In this document: positions 44,625 through 56,246 of the stretch, piece by piece
Numbering within the stretch: position 1 is the first letter of the stretch
Layout of the letters: each line of letters opens with the position of its first letter
DNA from: Plectosphaerella cucumerina
Taxonomy: Eukaryota; Ascomycota; Sordariomycetes; Glomerellales; Plectosphaerellaceae
Direction: 5' to 3'
DNA length: 64,000 bases
NCBI GenBank assembly: GCA_020746995.1
Contig: JAGPXD010000006.1
Coordinates: 1,240,001-1,304,000, forward strand
Translations under genes and position numbers: made by a program
The notes under the pieces: generated by a model
The model's input: the letters and a program-made list of their open reading frames with translations, nothing else
What the model was told of the DNA's origin: nothing
The model's database searches: none

Positions 44625-45974
44625 ATGAGCACAAAAGACGAGGAGGATGACTCGTACATCGACTACGAGGCCTTTCTCGCCCCCGACTTCAAGCCCTCCG
44701 CCTTTGCGAACACCCTCGTCCTCGCGACCAACAACCCGAACGACTCCCCGCTAGACCTCTCCACGCCGCTATCCCGAGTCCTCTTCGACACCCAAGAGAT
44801 CGACTCGCACATCGACCTCCTCACCACGAAATCTGCGATACCCCTCCTCACGCACACCCAAGAACAAAACCAGGCCAGCCAGCGCATCGTCGCCGAGCTC
44901 GACGCCCAGATCAAGAGCCTCAACGACAGCTACAAGCAGCTCGAGAAGGAGGTCATAGACAAGCATGCAGAGGCCGATGAGGTGCGGCAGGTCGCCACCC
45001 GTCTTTGGGATACCCTAAGGCTCGGCCGCTCCGTCGGTCGTTGCCTCCAGCTCGGCCGGCAGCTCGAGGTGCAGCATGCCGAGATCGCAGGCACCGGCAT
45101 CAGCGCCGCAGCGGCCACCGCGGGGAAGAAGGAAGACCACCGCGCCCTGGTCCGATGCTCCCATACCATCCTCTCCCTGCGTGAGGTCTTTGAGGCCACG
45201 GCCCCTGGTGATGAGGGCGACGGCCTCTCCCGCGTCGATACCATCCGCAGCCTACAGGAGGGCGTCATCGCGCCTCTCGAGCGTTCCGTCAAGGAGACGG
45301 CCGAGCGCATCATCCGCGACTTCTCCGTGCCCGAGTCTGCCACCTTCGCCCAGGGCGAGGAGACGAAAGCCCGTACGACATCGGCCCTTGTCACCTTGTA
45401 CCTCCTCTCGCCTACGCCCCCGGCCCACGGCAAGTGGGTGCCGACGCTCCTCCTCCAGGCTTTGGAAACGTACTTCCGCACTGCGCTGTCGAGTTCCATC
45501 GCCTCGCTCTCTCGCGCCCTCGGTCAGCTTCCTACGCTGGAGCGCACCCTGGCCGACATTAGCGCGCGGTGCCAGAACATCGTCGCCCTCGAGATGGTTC
45601 TCGAGACGGCGCGCCCGCCGCCGCACCCTCTCATGCCGGCTGATGCTGCGGCCGCCGTAGCGAAAGGTCCCCAGAACATGCTGCAGCCGCTGCTGGGGCA
45701 CCTCGAGACGGGGAGCCTGCCGTCGTACTTCTGGCGAACCATGGCCGGTAGTCTCGGCACACGTGTGCAGGAGATTGTCAGCCGCGGAGGTGTCTCGGCG
45801 CGGACGCTCAAGTCGAATCGGCAGAGTGTCGGGGATGCGGTGCGCGAGTGTGTTGCTAGGGGTGTTCGCGCGCCGAGTGCTATGAAGGGCAAGGGGGAGA
45901 GGGCGCGGGACGGGAACTGGGAGAGGGAGGTTGCTGTCATGGTTGGGAGTGTGGTGAACAACCTGGGGAGGTGA
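44625..45974 (+). CDS. COG5: Conserved oligomeric Golgi complex subunit 5
   Basis: Uninterrupted ORF of 449 aa. COG5 is a lobe B subunit of the COG tethering complex, which acts in retrograde vesicle traffic within the Golgi. The N terminus DSYIDYEAFLAPDFKPSAFANTLVLATNN is the COG5 N-terminal signature, followed by DTQEIDSHIDLLTTKSAIPLLTHTQEQNQ, and then helical, coiled-coil-prone sequence (QRIVAELDAQIKSLNDSYKQ). The remaining helical region includes VPTLLLQALETYFRTALSSS. Fungal COG5 proteins are about this length, shorter than animal ones, so the gene appears complete. The ATG at 44625 is the first in frame. It is divergent from the DUF2434-like gene and convergent with the minus-strand BTB gene. 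Confidence 0.85.
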   Translation: MSTKDEEDDSYIDYEAFLAPDFKPSAFANTLVLATNNPNDSPLDLSTPLSRVLFDTQEIDSHIDLLTTKSAIPLLTHTQEQNQASQRIVAELDAQIKSLNDSYKQLEKEVIDKHAEADEVRQVATRLWDTLRLGRSVGRCLQLGRQLEVQHAEIAGTGISAAAATAGKKEDHRALVRCSHTILSLREVFEATAPGDEGDGLSRVDTIRSLQEGVIAPLERSVKETAERIIRDFSVPESATFAQGEETKARTTSALVTLYLLSPTPPAHGKWVPTLLLQALETYFRTALSSSIASLSRALGQLPTLERTLADISARCQNIVALEMVLETARPPPHPLMPADAAAAVAKGPQNMLQPLLGHLETGSLPSYFWRTMAGSLGTRVQEIVSRGGVSARTLKSNRQSVGDAVRECVARGVRAPSAMKGKGERARDGNWEREVAVMVGSVVNNLGR

Positions 45975-46171
45975 GACAAAACCTGGGGATCTCAGTTTTG
46001 TTCGATGGTAGTAGGAAATGCTACCTGGGTGTCAAAAGATACACACACGCCGAACAACAGATCAACGCCCTCCATTTGGATCGCGTTATCAGCGAAAGAG
46101 AATACAGCCACAAGTGTCCGATTGTCTCGGTTCTTCGATCCTCTTGGCACGTCCCACTCGCTGCTGCCTTA

Positions 46172-47092
46172 TCATTTCGCAACAGTTTGTTGAAACATAC
46201 CAATTTGGAGCCTGTCATCCGCGATAAGTGCCAGTACCCAATCTCTCGCAAACATCGGCTCGCGGCGAATAAGGCCCTTGAAATCAGGCGAGGATTTGAT
46301 GGCCCGCCTGTTGAGCGCATTTTGGAAGCAGAGAGACAGCATGGCCTGCCGCATGGGGTGTTTCTCGTTATCGGCGCTCTTCTTGTAGAGATGTTCCATT
46401 CCACGCACCCAATCGGGCGCAAAGCTGTGGTGTACCCTTTCTGAGCGGTGGAGGATCTCGTGGAATATGACGGCATCGGTAGCCATGGCACAGATCCCCG
46501 GGATCATGAGGAAGTCGGCCTGGGTGTAAATTCGGGCGCACGATTCGAAGCCGGAGCTGGCTGGGCCAGACTCATTCTCGATGGTAAACTTTCTCTCTGA
46601 TGACATGTCAGTCACGGATTAAGAAACTTTGTCGAATCTCTCAAGCTTCGGCTTGCATGGGTGTCAGGGCTTACCGTCGGCGTACATGCATTCGAGAATG
46701 AAGTTCACTTCCCCCTCCTTGAAGTCTTCCTCCTGTAACTTAACTCGCCTTTCCTTTGCCTCCTAAACTTGGTCAAAACAAAGCCGTAAAGTCAAGCCGA
46801 GGTTTCTGCGTTCCACTTACAGGCCAGTCGCCGGTGAAGGCAAGTTGAAAGAACTTTGAACGGGGACAAATGATGAACATGTGCGTCCTCCAAGTTATCT
46901 CGCCGAGGACGATCTCACAGTCGCCGAAGAGTCCCGACTTGAGAAGTCTGCATGCGGGAAAAAGTTCAGGAGCGGTTAGTTTGTGACTGACAGCTAGTAA
47001 GAATTCTGATCAATGATTGCTTCATACTCGAGATTTTTGAGTTGGGAAGGTGAGACTTTTGCGTCAAACCTCAGCCCCTCCACAGGAGCCAT
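46172..47092 (-). CDS. BTB/POZ domain protein A
   Basis: About 234 aa. Exons on minus: 47092-47028, 46947-46821, 46762-46675, 46596-46172. The BTB core spans LLKSGLFGDCEIVLGEITWRTHMFIICPRSKFFQLAFTGDWPEAKERRVKLQEEDFKEGEVNFILECMYADG in pieces across exons 2-3 (compare the family's LLxSGxxSD...HK...CxRSxxF...F.EA). The C-terminal part is the helical BACK-like tail seen in fungal BTB proteins (DADFLMIPG-like stretch, then DWVRGMEHLYKKSADNEKHPM). It has the same exon number and phases as the head-to-head BTB gene at 47759, and exons 2 and 3 have identical lengths (127 and 88 nt). Many fungal genomes have large BTB families of unknown role; Cullin-3 adaptor function is possible but unproven. Confidence 0.85.
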
Positions 47093-47758
47093 GGTTTCAA
47101 GTTTGCACCTGAAGGTCTCACGTTGTATGGATAGGTGTGCCCGTGGAGTGTGTTGCTTGTTGTTGTCTCTCTCTGCATCGCAGAGGCAGGACTTGATCAA
47201 GGACGCTTGAAAGAGAATTACAGAAAGTTCTCGCAAGTCCTTTGTTTGCTTGGTAGGGCTGCTATTGCTGTTGTGAAATGAAACAAATCGGTGTTGGTAC
47301 TTGGCAGGATGGCCTGGTCGTTGAACAAGGTTCGTAATTCACTGTAAATGCCGGTGTGTCCAGGAAGGAGGTCTTTTGTCAACGCATGTTCCGGATGATC
47401 TTTGTTCATCCATCCGAAACTGAAACGTTTGGTGCCTTTCTAACATGTGTGCAGTCCGAGGCAGGCACCCTTACGGAGAAATCGATTACTGTATTCACTG
47501 ACCAGATGGAGAAAATTTGTGAACAGACCACAACGCTGACAGGCAGGCTCCTACCGGAGCCTGCCAGGTGCGTTTCGATTTTCTCCAAGACGGGAAGGCA
47601 CGCACCTTTGAGGGCAGTTGCCTTCTTTACATAAAACGCTTTCATTGCCGCAGCTTGCCTTTTTTCACTCCTGGTAGCAGAATTCAAAAAAACATCTGGA
47701 AGCAACATCTCTCATCTTATGCGGCAGCACACTTGCGAATTACCTACCACAAGACATT
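47093..47758. promoter_or_regulatory. Shared divergent promoter between two BTB paralogues
   Basis: About 670 nt between the two divergent ATGs. It contains AT-rich stretches and no ORF with coding character. Common regulation of the pair is possible. Confidence 0.55.
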
Positions 47759-48629
47759 ATGCCTATCACCACGATCGACGAGGAGTCCCCCACGAAGCTC
47801 AAGGGTCTTTTCGAGGGTACTGAGCTTCAGTGCGTACACTCGCCTAGCCGCAAAAAGCAACACCTCCAACTAACCTTGTGGCAGATTGCTTGAGTCTGGT
47901 CGTCTGTCAGACTGCCAGGTATCAATCGGATCAAGGACATGGAATCTTCACAAGTTCATCATCTGCGATCGATCCAAGTACTTTGATCGTGCCCTCTGCG
48001 GAAACTTTGTCGTGAGTGTTCCCCTTTGTTACGCATGTACTAGATGAAAACTGGGAATGGCACATAGAGAACGAACCTGACAAGAAACCACCAGGAAGCT
48101 GCAAACAGCAAGGTAGCCATTTCTGAGTTCCATATGAATGCAAAATACTTCGATTCGATCATTCGTTGGCTCTATGACGGCGGTAGGTGCTGGAGTAATA
48201 GTTCTTGTGGACCAACAAGTGCTGACCTGCTTTCCCGTAGGTTATCCTATTCAGGTCGGAAACGTTGCTGGCAGCCTCGTTGAAGTCGTCAAGTTCTTCG
48301 TTTACGCAGACTACCTTGATATCGAATGCCTCTACAAGGGGCTTTCGGATTCTGTTGCCAAATATGCGACAGAGTTGAACGCAGAACCCCCTACAATCAA
48401 GGCTCACAAGGACCTGCCCAGCGACTGGGTGAAAGCAATGTGCATCTTCTATAAAACGTTCCGTGGCGAGGAGAAGCATGGCCTGAAGTCGGCCCTATTC
48501 GACCTGGGTCTCCAGAACCGCAAACTTCGAAAGCGGGTTTTCGAGCTCCCGAAGCTCGAGGAACTAATCCTCAACGTACCGGGGTTCTGCCAGGACTTGA
48601 TGCTGGAGACTGTTCGGAGGAAGTTGTAA
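47759..48629 (+). CDS. BTB/POZ domain protein B
   Basis: About 224 aa. Exons 47759-47829, 47885-48011, 48095-48182, 48241-48629. The BTB core reads QLLESGRLSDCQVSIGSRT, then LHKFIICDRSKYFDRALCGN, EAANSKVAISEF and YFDSIIRWLYDGGYPI, close to the family consensus LLESGxxSD..HK..CxRSxxF..F.EA..I.L. A helical tail with YADYLDIECLYKGLSDSV follows, the usual fungal BTB-BACK continuation. Intron phases (2, 0, 1) and the lengths of exons 2 and 3 match the minus-strand neighbour, marking an inverted duplication. The ATG at 47759 sits in ATTATGCC and is the only reasonable start. Confidence 0.88.
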
Positions 48630-51592
48630 CAAGCCGGACCACAAGTGGGAGTGTCGTTTTGCCAGGGAACAACTCAAGAGACGGGATCACATAGACAGCC
48701 CGGCATGGCCATGTATGAAAGTCAGGACATGGAGCAATGGCAACACACAGAGCTGAGGCATTACTGGCCCTGGGAGGACATCAAGAACTTAATGGCCGAC
48801 GGAAGGCTGTTCCGACGGCGATATGAAGCCACGCGGGTGGCGCCATCAGACGTGCATGAGGGAAAAACGCGGTGCACATCTCGGGACTTCATAGGACAGG
48901 CACGATTGGCCTGGTCCCGATGCAGTGGCAGGGCGCGCCATGGGGAGAGTGATGTGAGTGTTGCTGCACCGGCAGGCGAAGTGAGGTGAAGCCGGCCAAC
49001 AGCATTGCAGGACGGGCTCCATGTGCAGGGCCATCTTCGGGCGACATGGGATTCATCGGGCGCTTTCTGCATCAAGGCACACCTGGCGCACCCACGGGTT
49101 TGGTCAGGTCTGAGGGGAATGGAAAATGTCTCGTCTGGTTGGGCAGAAAGAATTGAGGACTGGAGAGGTCAGGTACACGGACCGAAAGAGTAAGCAGGCA
49201 GTAGTAGTATTTGGGCGGCGATGGAAAATGGCTCATGCAGCGGCGACGATTCGGGACAACCGCGGGCATGCTCCGTCGTAGGAAGTCCAGGCCGCATTGC
49301 CAAAGAGGATGGATGGGAAGCACGGGCAGAAGAAGCCGCATGGGAGGTGAGGTGTTAATTGCATTTTGGGGGGATGCCCGGATGGCTGGCCCTCGGAGGA
49401 AACACCGGCGAGACGCATGATGCAGCGAGATGTCTGGCCTTGGGCCGCGTCGGTCGGTTGATAACAGCGACAGCGATGCGCGAAGCTGGGCCGCACCTGG
49501 ACTTCCTGGATGTGTCCAGGCCAGGGGGATCCACGAGAGACAAGGGGTGGGCCAAGGCGGTTCAGGAATAGAAGCAGATGGAGTTCCGAGGCGATAGATT
49601 GGCGGTGCAAGGACAGGGTGGACACTCAGAGAAGGGACATGGGACGAATGCGCGGCGGGATGGTGGATTGCTCTCATGTCATCGCATCGAGGAGCGGCAA
49701 CATGGAGCCAAGGCCGAAGGGCATCAGTCAGGTCAGGCCAGGCCAGGCCGTCCAGGTACGCTGCAGTGATGGACGTCGGGGATGGCCTAGCGGCTTGGGG
49801 GTTGAAGACGTGTCATTCGATTGAAAAGGCATCCCGTGATGCCTCCCTCTCTCACCGCTTTATCAACAACAGCAAACGAAGGTTGGGATGTGCGTGCGTG
49901 TGCATGAGTGAAGTGGTGTGTAGTTGGTGTGCCAATTTGCGTTTGCCATTGTCATATCAGGCTCCATGGGGCAGGGCGGGCAAGCCGTGGCGGGGGTCCA
50001 TCAGTGAGGAAAGACCGACCTGGACTGGAGGCTCGGAAGGAGGGGCATGATGAGCTTGATTCGACACGTCGCCGGAGCCTTGGGCGGGCTGCGTTCCCTC
50101 TTAGCGGCACTTTTTAGCGGGCAGCTTAGCCGAAGCACGGGCTTGACACGGCCAAACCCGCGTGTCCTTGCACATGTGGCAGGGCAAGCAGGAGCGACCG
50201 AGTTGGAAAGAGCGACAACTGGAGCGAGGGGGAAGCTGCGATGATGGAGAGAGGGACCTCCTGCCCAACGTCAGGCCGTTTCATGTCTGGGGAAATCCAG
50301 AACTTGCCGTACCTTCCAATCCAAGCCATGGATCCCACCACTGTCCCCTAAACACCACGGAAGATCGGGTTCGCAGCCAGACTTCCCCATCCTCATGACC
50401 TCGTCCTCCTGCCTCGCCTGCCATTACCCCTCCACGCCACCACCCTCCAAGCCGCCCCCCCTCCAGCTCAGCCCAACCCAGATTCATCGCAGCGATCGTC
50501 CGGCTTTAACCACGCCAAGTCCTAAAACAACATCGCAATATCCCGGAGCACTCAAAGCATCAGACCAGGGGGGTTGCAGCCCGCAGCCCGTAGCCCGCAG
50601 GCTCGTCGCTGTGCCTGTCCCGGCGCTCCTCCCTCCTGGCAGGCAGGCAGCCAGGGCATCCCTCGACGAATCAAGGCGGCACGACACGCCCGACAGCCGC
50701 CAATCACCAAGCTCGGAGCTGTCTGACCTCTCCCAGGTTCCAGGCCCATCGTCCCGACCGACCAGGGGCCCTGCGCGATATGCCATGCCCCACGTCCAGA
50801 GCCCAAGCAGCGAGTCGACGCATCCACCCAAGCTGCTAGAGGCGGTCTACCGGAGTGCCGACGGCCTCGTCCACCACGCGCGCGCACGCCGTCGCTCTCG
50901 CCCTCGCCCTGCCCTGACCCTTTCCTGCCTGACCCCGTTCCGTCTCCGGCCCTTTTTACCTCTCGACAGCCCGCCAGTCCCAAGGAGCAAAACGTCCTTT
51001 CCATCCTAGCCGACCCGCTAAATACCTCGAGCTACACATCGCATCACCAGCCTGCCAAGTTCTTGCTACCGCCTCTCCTTCAGCCCAGACAGCAAGCACA
51101 GCACAGCACAGCACAGCAAGCAAGCAAGCAAGCCCTCGAGCCGCGACAGCATCCGTGACACACACAGACCCAGCGAACGGTCTCCGGCTATTCTTCACCG
51201 CACCCACCAACAGCAGCAGCTTGCAGTCATTCTTATCTCATCTGTCACTCGACGGGTGCTGCCCCCCTACGCGAGCCACCCCTCGATCGTCGTCCGTCCC
51301 GTCATACCCCTCGTTCCCGGCGCTGCTCCTCCGGCGAGCCCTGGTTCCAGTCACACAGGCAAGGGGATTGCCCGCCTATCCTTCCGTTGCCCGCCCTGAG
51401 CGTGCCTGAAAGAAGAACCTCGAGTTCTCCCCGTCGCAGTACCACTCCCCGTTTACTTACCGCCTCTCGTTGTCTCTGTTTCTTCGAGCTTCTCGGTCGC
51501 CGCTCTCTGCTTCGCGAAGACATCTCCCTCCCTTCCTTCCTCCGGGACCACCCCCTCTCTCCGTCGAGCACCCTTCAATTAACCGCATCATC
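48630..51592. other. 3-kb upstream region of the trehalose phosphatase gene
   Basis: No supported ORF in about 2.96 kb. The last 700 nt are pyrimidine/CA-rich and probably include a long 5' untranslated leader. Several CCCCT/AGGGG pentamers (stress-response-element-like) occur in the proximal part, but the sequence is so C-rich that they may be chance. Confidence 0.45.
51095..51133 (+). repeat. AGCAC / AGCA microsatellite
   Basis: Four AGCAC units (51095-51114) followed by AGCA repeats (51115-51133), in the probable leader of the trehalose-6-phosphate phosphatase gene, about 460 nt before its ATG. Confidence 0.85.
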
Positions 51593-54500
51593 ATGGCGCA
51601 GAATCCTACAAGCGACAGCAGGGCACAGCTGCCGTCCCTCGCAGCCCGCGACCCCTCGAGACCATACTCCCCCGCGAGCTCGACACTCAGCGAATCGCCC
51701 GCCGGTGGACGTGCATCAGCCGCCGCCGCCGCCGCCGCCTACGCCGCCACGCCAGGAATCAACCTTACGACCTACCACTCTCCTCAGCCCGACACAGAGG
51801 ACAACGAACTCGGCGGATACTTTTCTCGCGACCCCAGAGCCGTAGCCTCCTCAGGCAACCCACAGTCGCAGGCCTCTCTCCTGGCTCAGACCGCAGTAGC
51901 GAGAGCAGCATCCGGAAGTCATCTGCTCAAGCAGGCCACCACCGCCAGAATGGGTCACCAAAGCACCCTCGACGAAATTCGCGCGGCGAACCCTGACCTC
52001 GCCGTCAGCGGCAACATCATTTCGGCCACCTTCAACATGCCGCACTCGTTCAACTACAGGAAGAATTCTGACTGGGTAGGTCTTGCTCCCACCTCGAGCT
52101 CCGACACCATCCCCTCCAGAGTCCGAGCTCCCTTTTTGCTTGCTCCCCAGTCCTGCCCCTCGTCTGTTTTGCGACCCCGCTGCTGACATCATTTGCTTTT
52201 TGCGCGCACAGGAAATGCAAACCCGACGCGGCCAATCTGCCCTGTTTGACTCGCTCGTTCATCTGTCGTCCGACGCGACACCCTGGAACCAGACCGTCGT
52301 CGCCTGGACCGGAGAGATTGAAGTGCCCCAAGAGGTCTCACCGCCCAGTACCCCTCCAGCCTCCACCACGCACATTCGCCCTCTGAACCACCTTTCCGCA
52401 CCCGTCCCTGTCGACGCCAGCAGCCGCCTCCCTACGCCGCCCATCTCGGACGGCCTCTGGATTTCAAAGGAGGACCAGACGCGCCTGGAGCACCAGCTGC
52501 TGCACGACAAGGCCATCAAGACAGTCCCCATCTGGCTGTGCGACGATGCCGATCAAACGGAGGAGGGCATCCTGCTGAAGGACCAGGGCCGGTGGAGGCG
52601 CTATGCTGAGCGGGACCTCTTCACCCTGTTCCACTACAAGCAGAATGAGCCGACCGACGGCCGTAAGGAGCGCCTTGCTTGGGCCGACTACTACCGGGTG
52701 AATCAGAAGTTTGCCGACAGGATCATCGAGCTGTACAAGGCCGGCGATGTCGTCGTGGTGCACGACTACTACCTGATGCTGCTCCCTAGCATGCTGCGCC
52801 AGCGCGTTCCCAACATCTACATCGCCTTCTTCCTGCACTCGCCCTTCCCCAGTAGCGAGTTCCTGCGGTGCCTGCCGCGCCGCAAGGAGGTTCTCGAGGG
52901 CGTCTTGGGCTCCAACCTCATCGGTTTCCAGTCGTACAGCTACTCGCGCCACTTTTCCAGCTGCTGCACGCGCATCCTGGGTTTCCCATCCGACAACCTC
53001 GGCGTCGACGCTTATGGGGCGCGCGTCCAGGTCGGTGTGTTCCCCATTGGCATCGACGCCAAGAAGTGCGAGACGTACGCCTGGTCCGATGCCGTCCACG
53101 AGAAGTACACTGCTCTCAAGACCATGTACAAGGACAAGCAGATCATTGTCGGTCGTGACCGTCTCGACAGCGTCAGGGGTGTTGCGCAGAAGCTGCAGGC
53201 TTTTGAGCGCTTCCTTGAGCTTTACCCCGAGTGGCGCGAGAAGGTTGTCCTCATCCAGGTCACTTCGCCAACCAACCTTGAGTCGGAGAAGGAGGACGCC
53301 GAAGGCAAGATCGCCACTCGCGTCAACGAGCTCGTCATGCGGATCAATGGCATGTACGGAAGCCTGGGCTTCTCTCCCGTTCAGCACTACCCCCAGTACC
53401 TCAGCCCCGACGAGTACTACGCCCTGCTGCGCGCCGGCGACATTGGCCTCATCACCTCGGTTCGTGACGGCATGAACACAACGAGTCTCGAGTACATCGT
53501 GTGCCAGCGGGACAGCCACGGCCCCCTCATCATCTCCGAATTCAGCGGCACCGCCAGCAACCTCAAGGACGCCATCCACATCAACCCCTGGGACCTTACT
53601 GGCGTCGCCAACGACATCCACCGAGCTCTTGTCATGTCGCCCGACATGCGGAGCGCCATGCAGCAGAACCTGTACAACCACGTCACAACCCGTACCGTCC
53701 AGAACTGGATCGACCACTTCGTCAATAAGCTGGTGCACCTCCTCGCGAGCCAGAAGAACGTTGTTTCCACACCGCTGCTCGACAGGACGCTCATGCTCAA
53801 GACCTACAGGGAGGCCAAGAGGCGTCTCTTCATGTTCGACTACGACGGCACCCTGACCCCCATCGTTCGTGAGCCAAGCGCCGCTATCCCGTCGCAACGC
53901 GTGCTGGACACGCTCACGACGCTGGTTGCCGACCCCAAGAACGCCGTCTGGATCATCTCCGGACGTGACCAGGAGTTCCTGATGCACCACCTGGGCCATA
54001 TCGAGGGCCTGGGCTTCAGTGCCGAGCACGGCAGCTTCATGAAGAACCCCGGGTCCAACGATTGGATCAACCTGGCCGACAACGCCGACATGAGCTGGCA
54101 GGCCGATGTCATGACCATCTTCCAGCAGTACACTGACCGAGTGCCTGGTATGTATGGAAGCAGCACGACTGAGAGGATGACAGCTGACGTGAACAGGTTC
54201 CTTCCTCGAGCGCAAGCGCTGCGCTCTCACCTGGCACTACCGCCTGGCCGACCCCGAGCAGGGTCTCCATATGTCTCGCGACCTTCACAGGGAGCTCCTG
54301 GCTACGGTTGCGAAGAAGTGGGATGTCGAAATCATGGAGGGCAAGGCTAACATCGAGGTGCGGCCGACGTTCATCAACAAGGGCGAGATCTCCAAGCGCC
54401 TTGTTGCCACCTACAACAGCGAGCTCACTGAGGCGGGAGAGTCTGGAAAGGTCGACTTCGTCCTGTGCTCAGGCGACGACTTTACCGACGAGGACATGTT

Positions 54501-54744
54501 CCGGGCTCTCAACGGCGTTGCCGGCAAGGAGGTCGAGAGCGATCACGTCTTCACGGTGACGGTTGGTGCCAGCACAAAGGTCACCCTGGCCCGCTGGCAC
54601 CTGCTGGAGCCGGTTGACGTGGTCGAGAGCGTGGGCCTCCTTGCCGGTGTCGGCCACGGGGCGAATGCGCATGAGCACTTTGGCCAGGTGAACCTCGCTG
54701 CCCTTAGTGTGGTGGAGGGGAAGATCCCCGAGGACGAGAAGTGA
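51593..54744 (+). CDS. TPS2: Trehalose-6-phosphate phosphatase (TPS2/OrlA type)
   Basis: Removes phosphate from trehalose 6-phosphate, the last step of trehalose synthesis, in the cytosolic TPS complex; about 988 aa. Exons 51593-52075, 52212-54147, 54197-54744. A low-complexity N-terminal extension of about 130 residues includes an Ala7 run. Next comes a GT20 synthase-like domain (VVHDYYLMLLPSMLRQ, FFLHSPFPSSEFLRCLPRR, SVRDGMNTTSLEY) and a C-terminal HAD phosphatase domain: nucleophile Asp704 in FDYDGTLTPIV, motif II IISGRD, later CSGDDFTDEDMF. In the synthase-like part the HDYH position is HDYY and the DRLDYIKG sugar-nucleotide site reads DRLDSVRG, with Arg for the Lys, which suits a non-catalytic, structural domain as in yeast Tps2. 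Expected targets are heat, osmotic and sporulation control. Confidence 0.95.
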
Positions 54745-55139
54745 TCCTCAACGACCAGAGAGATGCGGATCTCGTGCGAAGACGGAGTCACTGTGAGTAT
54801 GGATGGGACCGCCGACACAAGGCTTAGAATGGCGATACGGGCCAGGCGCAGGTAGAGAGGACAGTGGGCGGTCGGGCTGGAATGCCTCACCGCCTACAAT
54901 GTCCTGCGTCGTCGGCATGGAGAGAGGAAGCAGCTGCAAGAGAGACAGTAGATGATCGAGACGAGACATGGTTGATAGAGAACCTCTGGGAGCACTGGTG
55001 TTTGATGGCTGGAGGTCACGGAACCGGCATAGACAAGGTACCTAGTTAATGACAAGTCATGACAAAGAGCTGAACCTCCTATCGCGAAGCTGACATTGCT
55101 ATTAGGGCGTGTTTCTGGCATCTTCATGCCTCGTCCATC
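54745..55139. other. Convergent intergenic region
   Basis: About 395 nt between the 3' ends of the TPS2 gene and the minus-strand membrane protein. No ORF or repeat of note. Confidence 0.5.
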
Positions 55140-56246
55140 TCAACTACGGGAATACGGCGGCGGCGGCTCCTTCACGCCTGGCGCCTCGTAGCGGGGTTGC
55201 GGCTGCGGCTGCGACTGCAGCTCTATAACTTGGACAGCCTTTTTTCGCTCTTTCCTGGTGTAGATGCAGCACACAGTGACAAAACCGGCTATTGACAGGA
55301 CAACGGTGAGCGGTAGGACAAGGAAGAGAAGCCACGCGGAGGGCGTCATGTCCCAGCTACGATCCCGCTGCGGCGGCTCGGAGGACGGTACAACCCAGTT
55401 GCTATCCTGCGGCGACGGCTCGGATGTCCTTGCAGGCGTGGGGATGGGAAAAGGGTCGCCGCTCTTCCAAGGCGATGAGCAGGCTGGGGCGCAGGAGGCG
55501 CCGCTGGAGTATTCGTAGGTGATGATCCAGGGTGAGGCGATGAAGATATCTGAGGATTGGAGGGTGACTGTCTCGGGGGTGGGTGATGCGCCGGGTGAGG
55601 TTGTCGTGGGGTCGACGAGGAGGACGAGCGAGGGACCGGAGGAGGATTCTGAGATGACGCATTGGTGTGTGAAGGAGGGGTATTCGGCGTAGTAGCCTAA
55701 GGACTTGGTGGGTGTGAAGTTGTTGGGCATCGCGGTGTAGTCTTCTCTGTAGGTGAAGTCGTAGGCACTGCGTATGTTAGTTGGGCTCTTGTCATGGAGG
55801 GTTGAGGTCTGCGTACGTCGGACAGCAGTAGAGGGTCTCGTTGTAGACCATCGAGGCGAGTGCCCGGTTGGGACTCCGGCGGTAGGCGCTGGTGTAGTCT
55901 TTGGGGCAGCGGGTTGCTGGCCACAGGTCGGGGTCCATGTCGCATGAGCCGAAAGTTAAGTAAGGGATGGGAATGCTGGTTACGACGCGCGTGTTTTCGG
56001 GGGAGGATAGCTCGAGCGGATTTCATATTTGTGTGACTGTTGGATGCCCTCGATGCACCGCGGGGAGACGGTGATCAGAGGGAGTGAGTCCATGGTCGGG
56101 GATGGGGTCGCCGCCGACAGCCCTGAGGAGGTGAGGGCGGCGGGGGTTGGTTCGGCGGACGACATGGCAGGCGCAACGAGTGAGAAGCTGTAGGTGAGCC
56201 GGGTGAGAGGGTGAGAGAGGAAGAGGGTTTGTCGCGACAGCAGCAT
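55140..56246 (-). CDS. Putative secreted/membrane protein; 5' structure unresolved
   Basis: Well supported part: exons 55817 upward (open to about 56022) and 55767-55140 on the minus strand, joined by a 49-nt intron (GTACGC...ACGCAG). They encode CPKDYTSAYRRSPNRALAS, NETLYCCPTAYDFTYRED, a Ser/Thr/Pro stalk, one membrane helix (AWLLFLVLPLTVVLSIAGF) and a short basic, Pro-rich cytosolic tail ending PPPPYSRS. This matches a common ascomycete single-pass surface type with a small cysteine domain. The likely N terminus (MLLSRQ at 56246 or MSSAEP at 56166, then MDSLPLITVSP) is in another frame; the only phase-compatible intron I see runs from 56058 to the acceptor before CATTCCC (about 83 nt) and has a poor GTGCAT donor. 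An unspliced frameshift, sequence error or upstream exon are alternatives. Confidence 0.55.

Noticed and set aside
52464..54230. 588-codon minus-strand ORF opposite TPS2
   Set aside because: Pure antisense shadow of a well-recognised enzyme.
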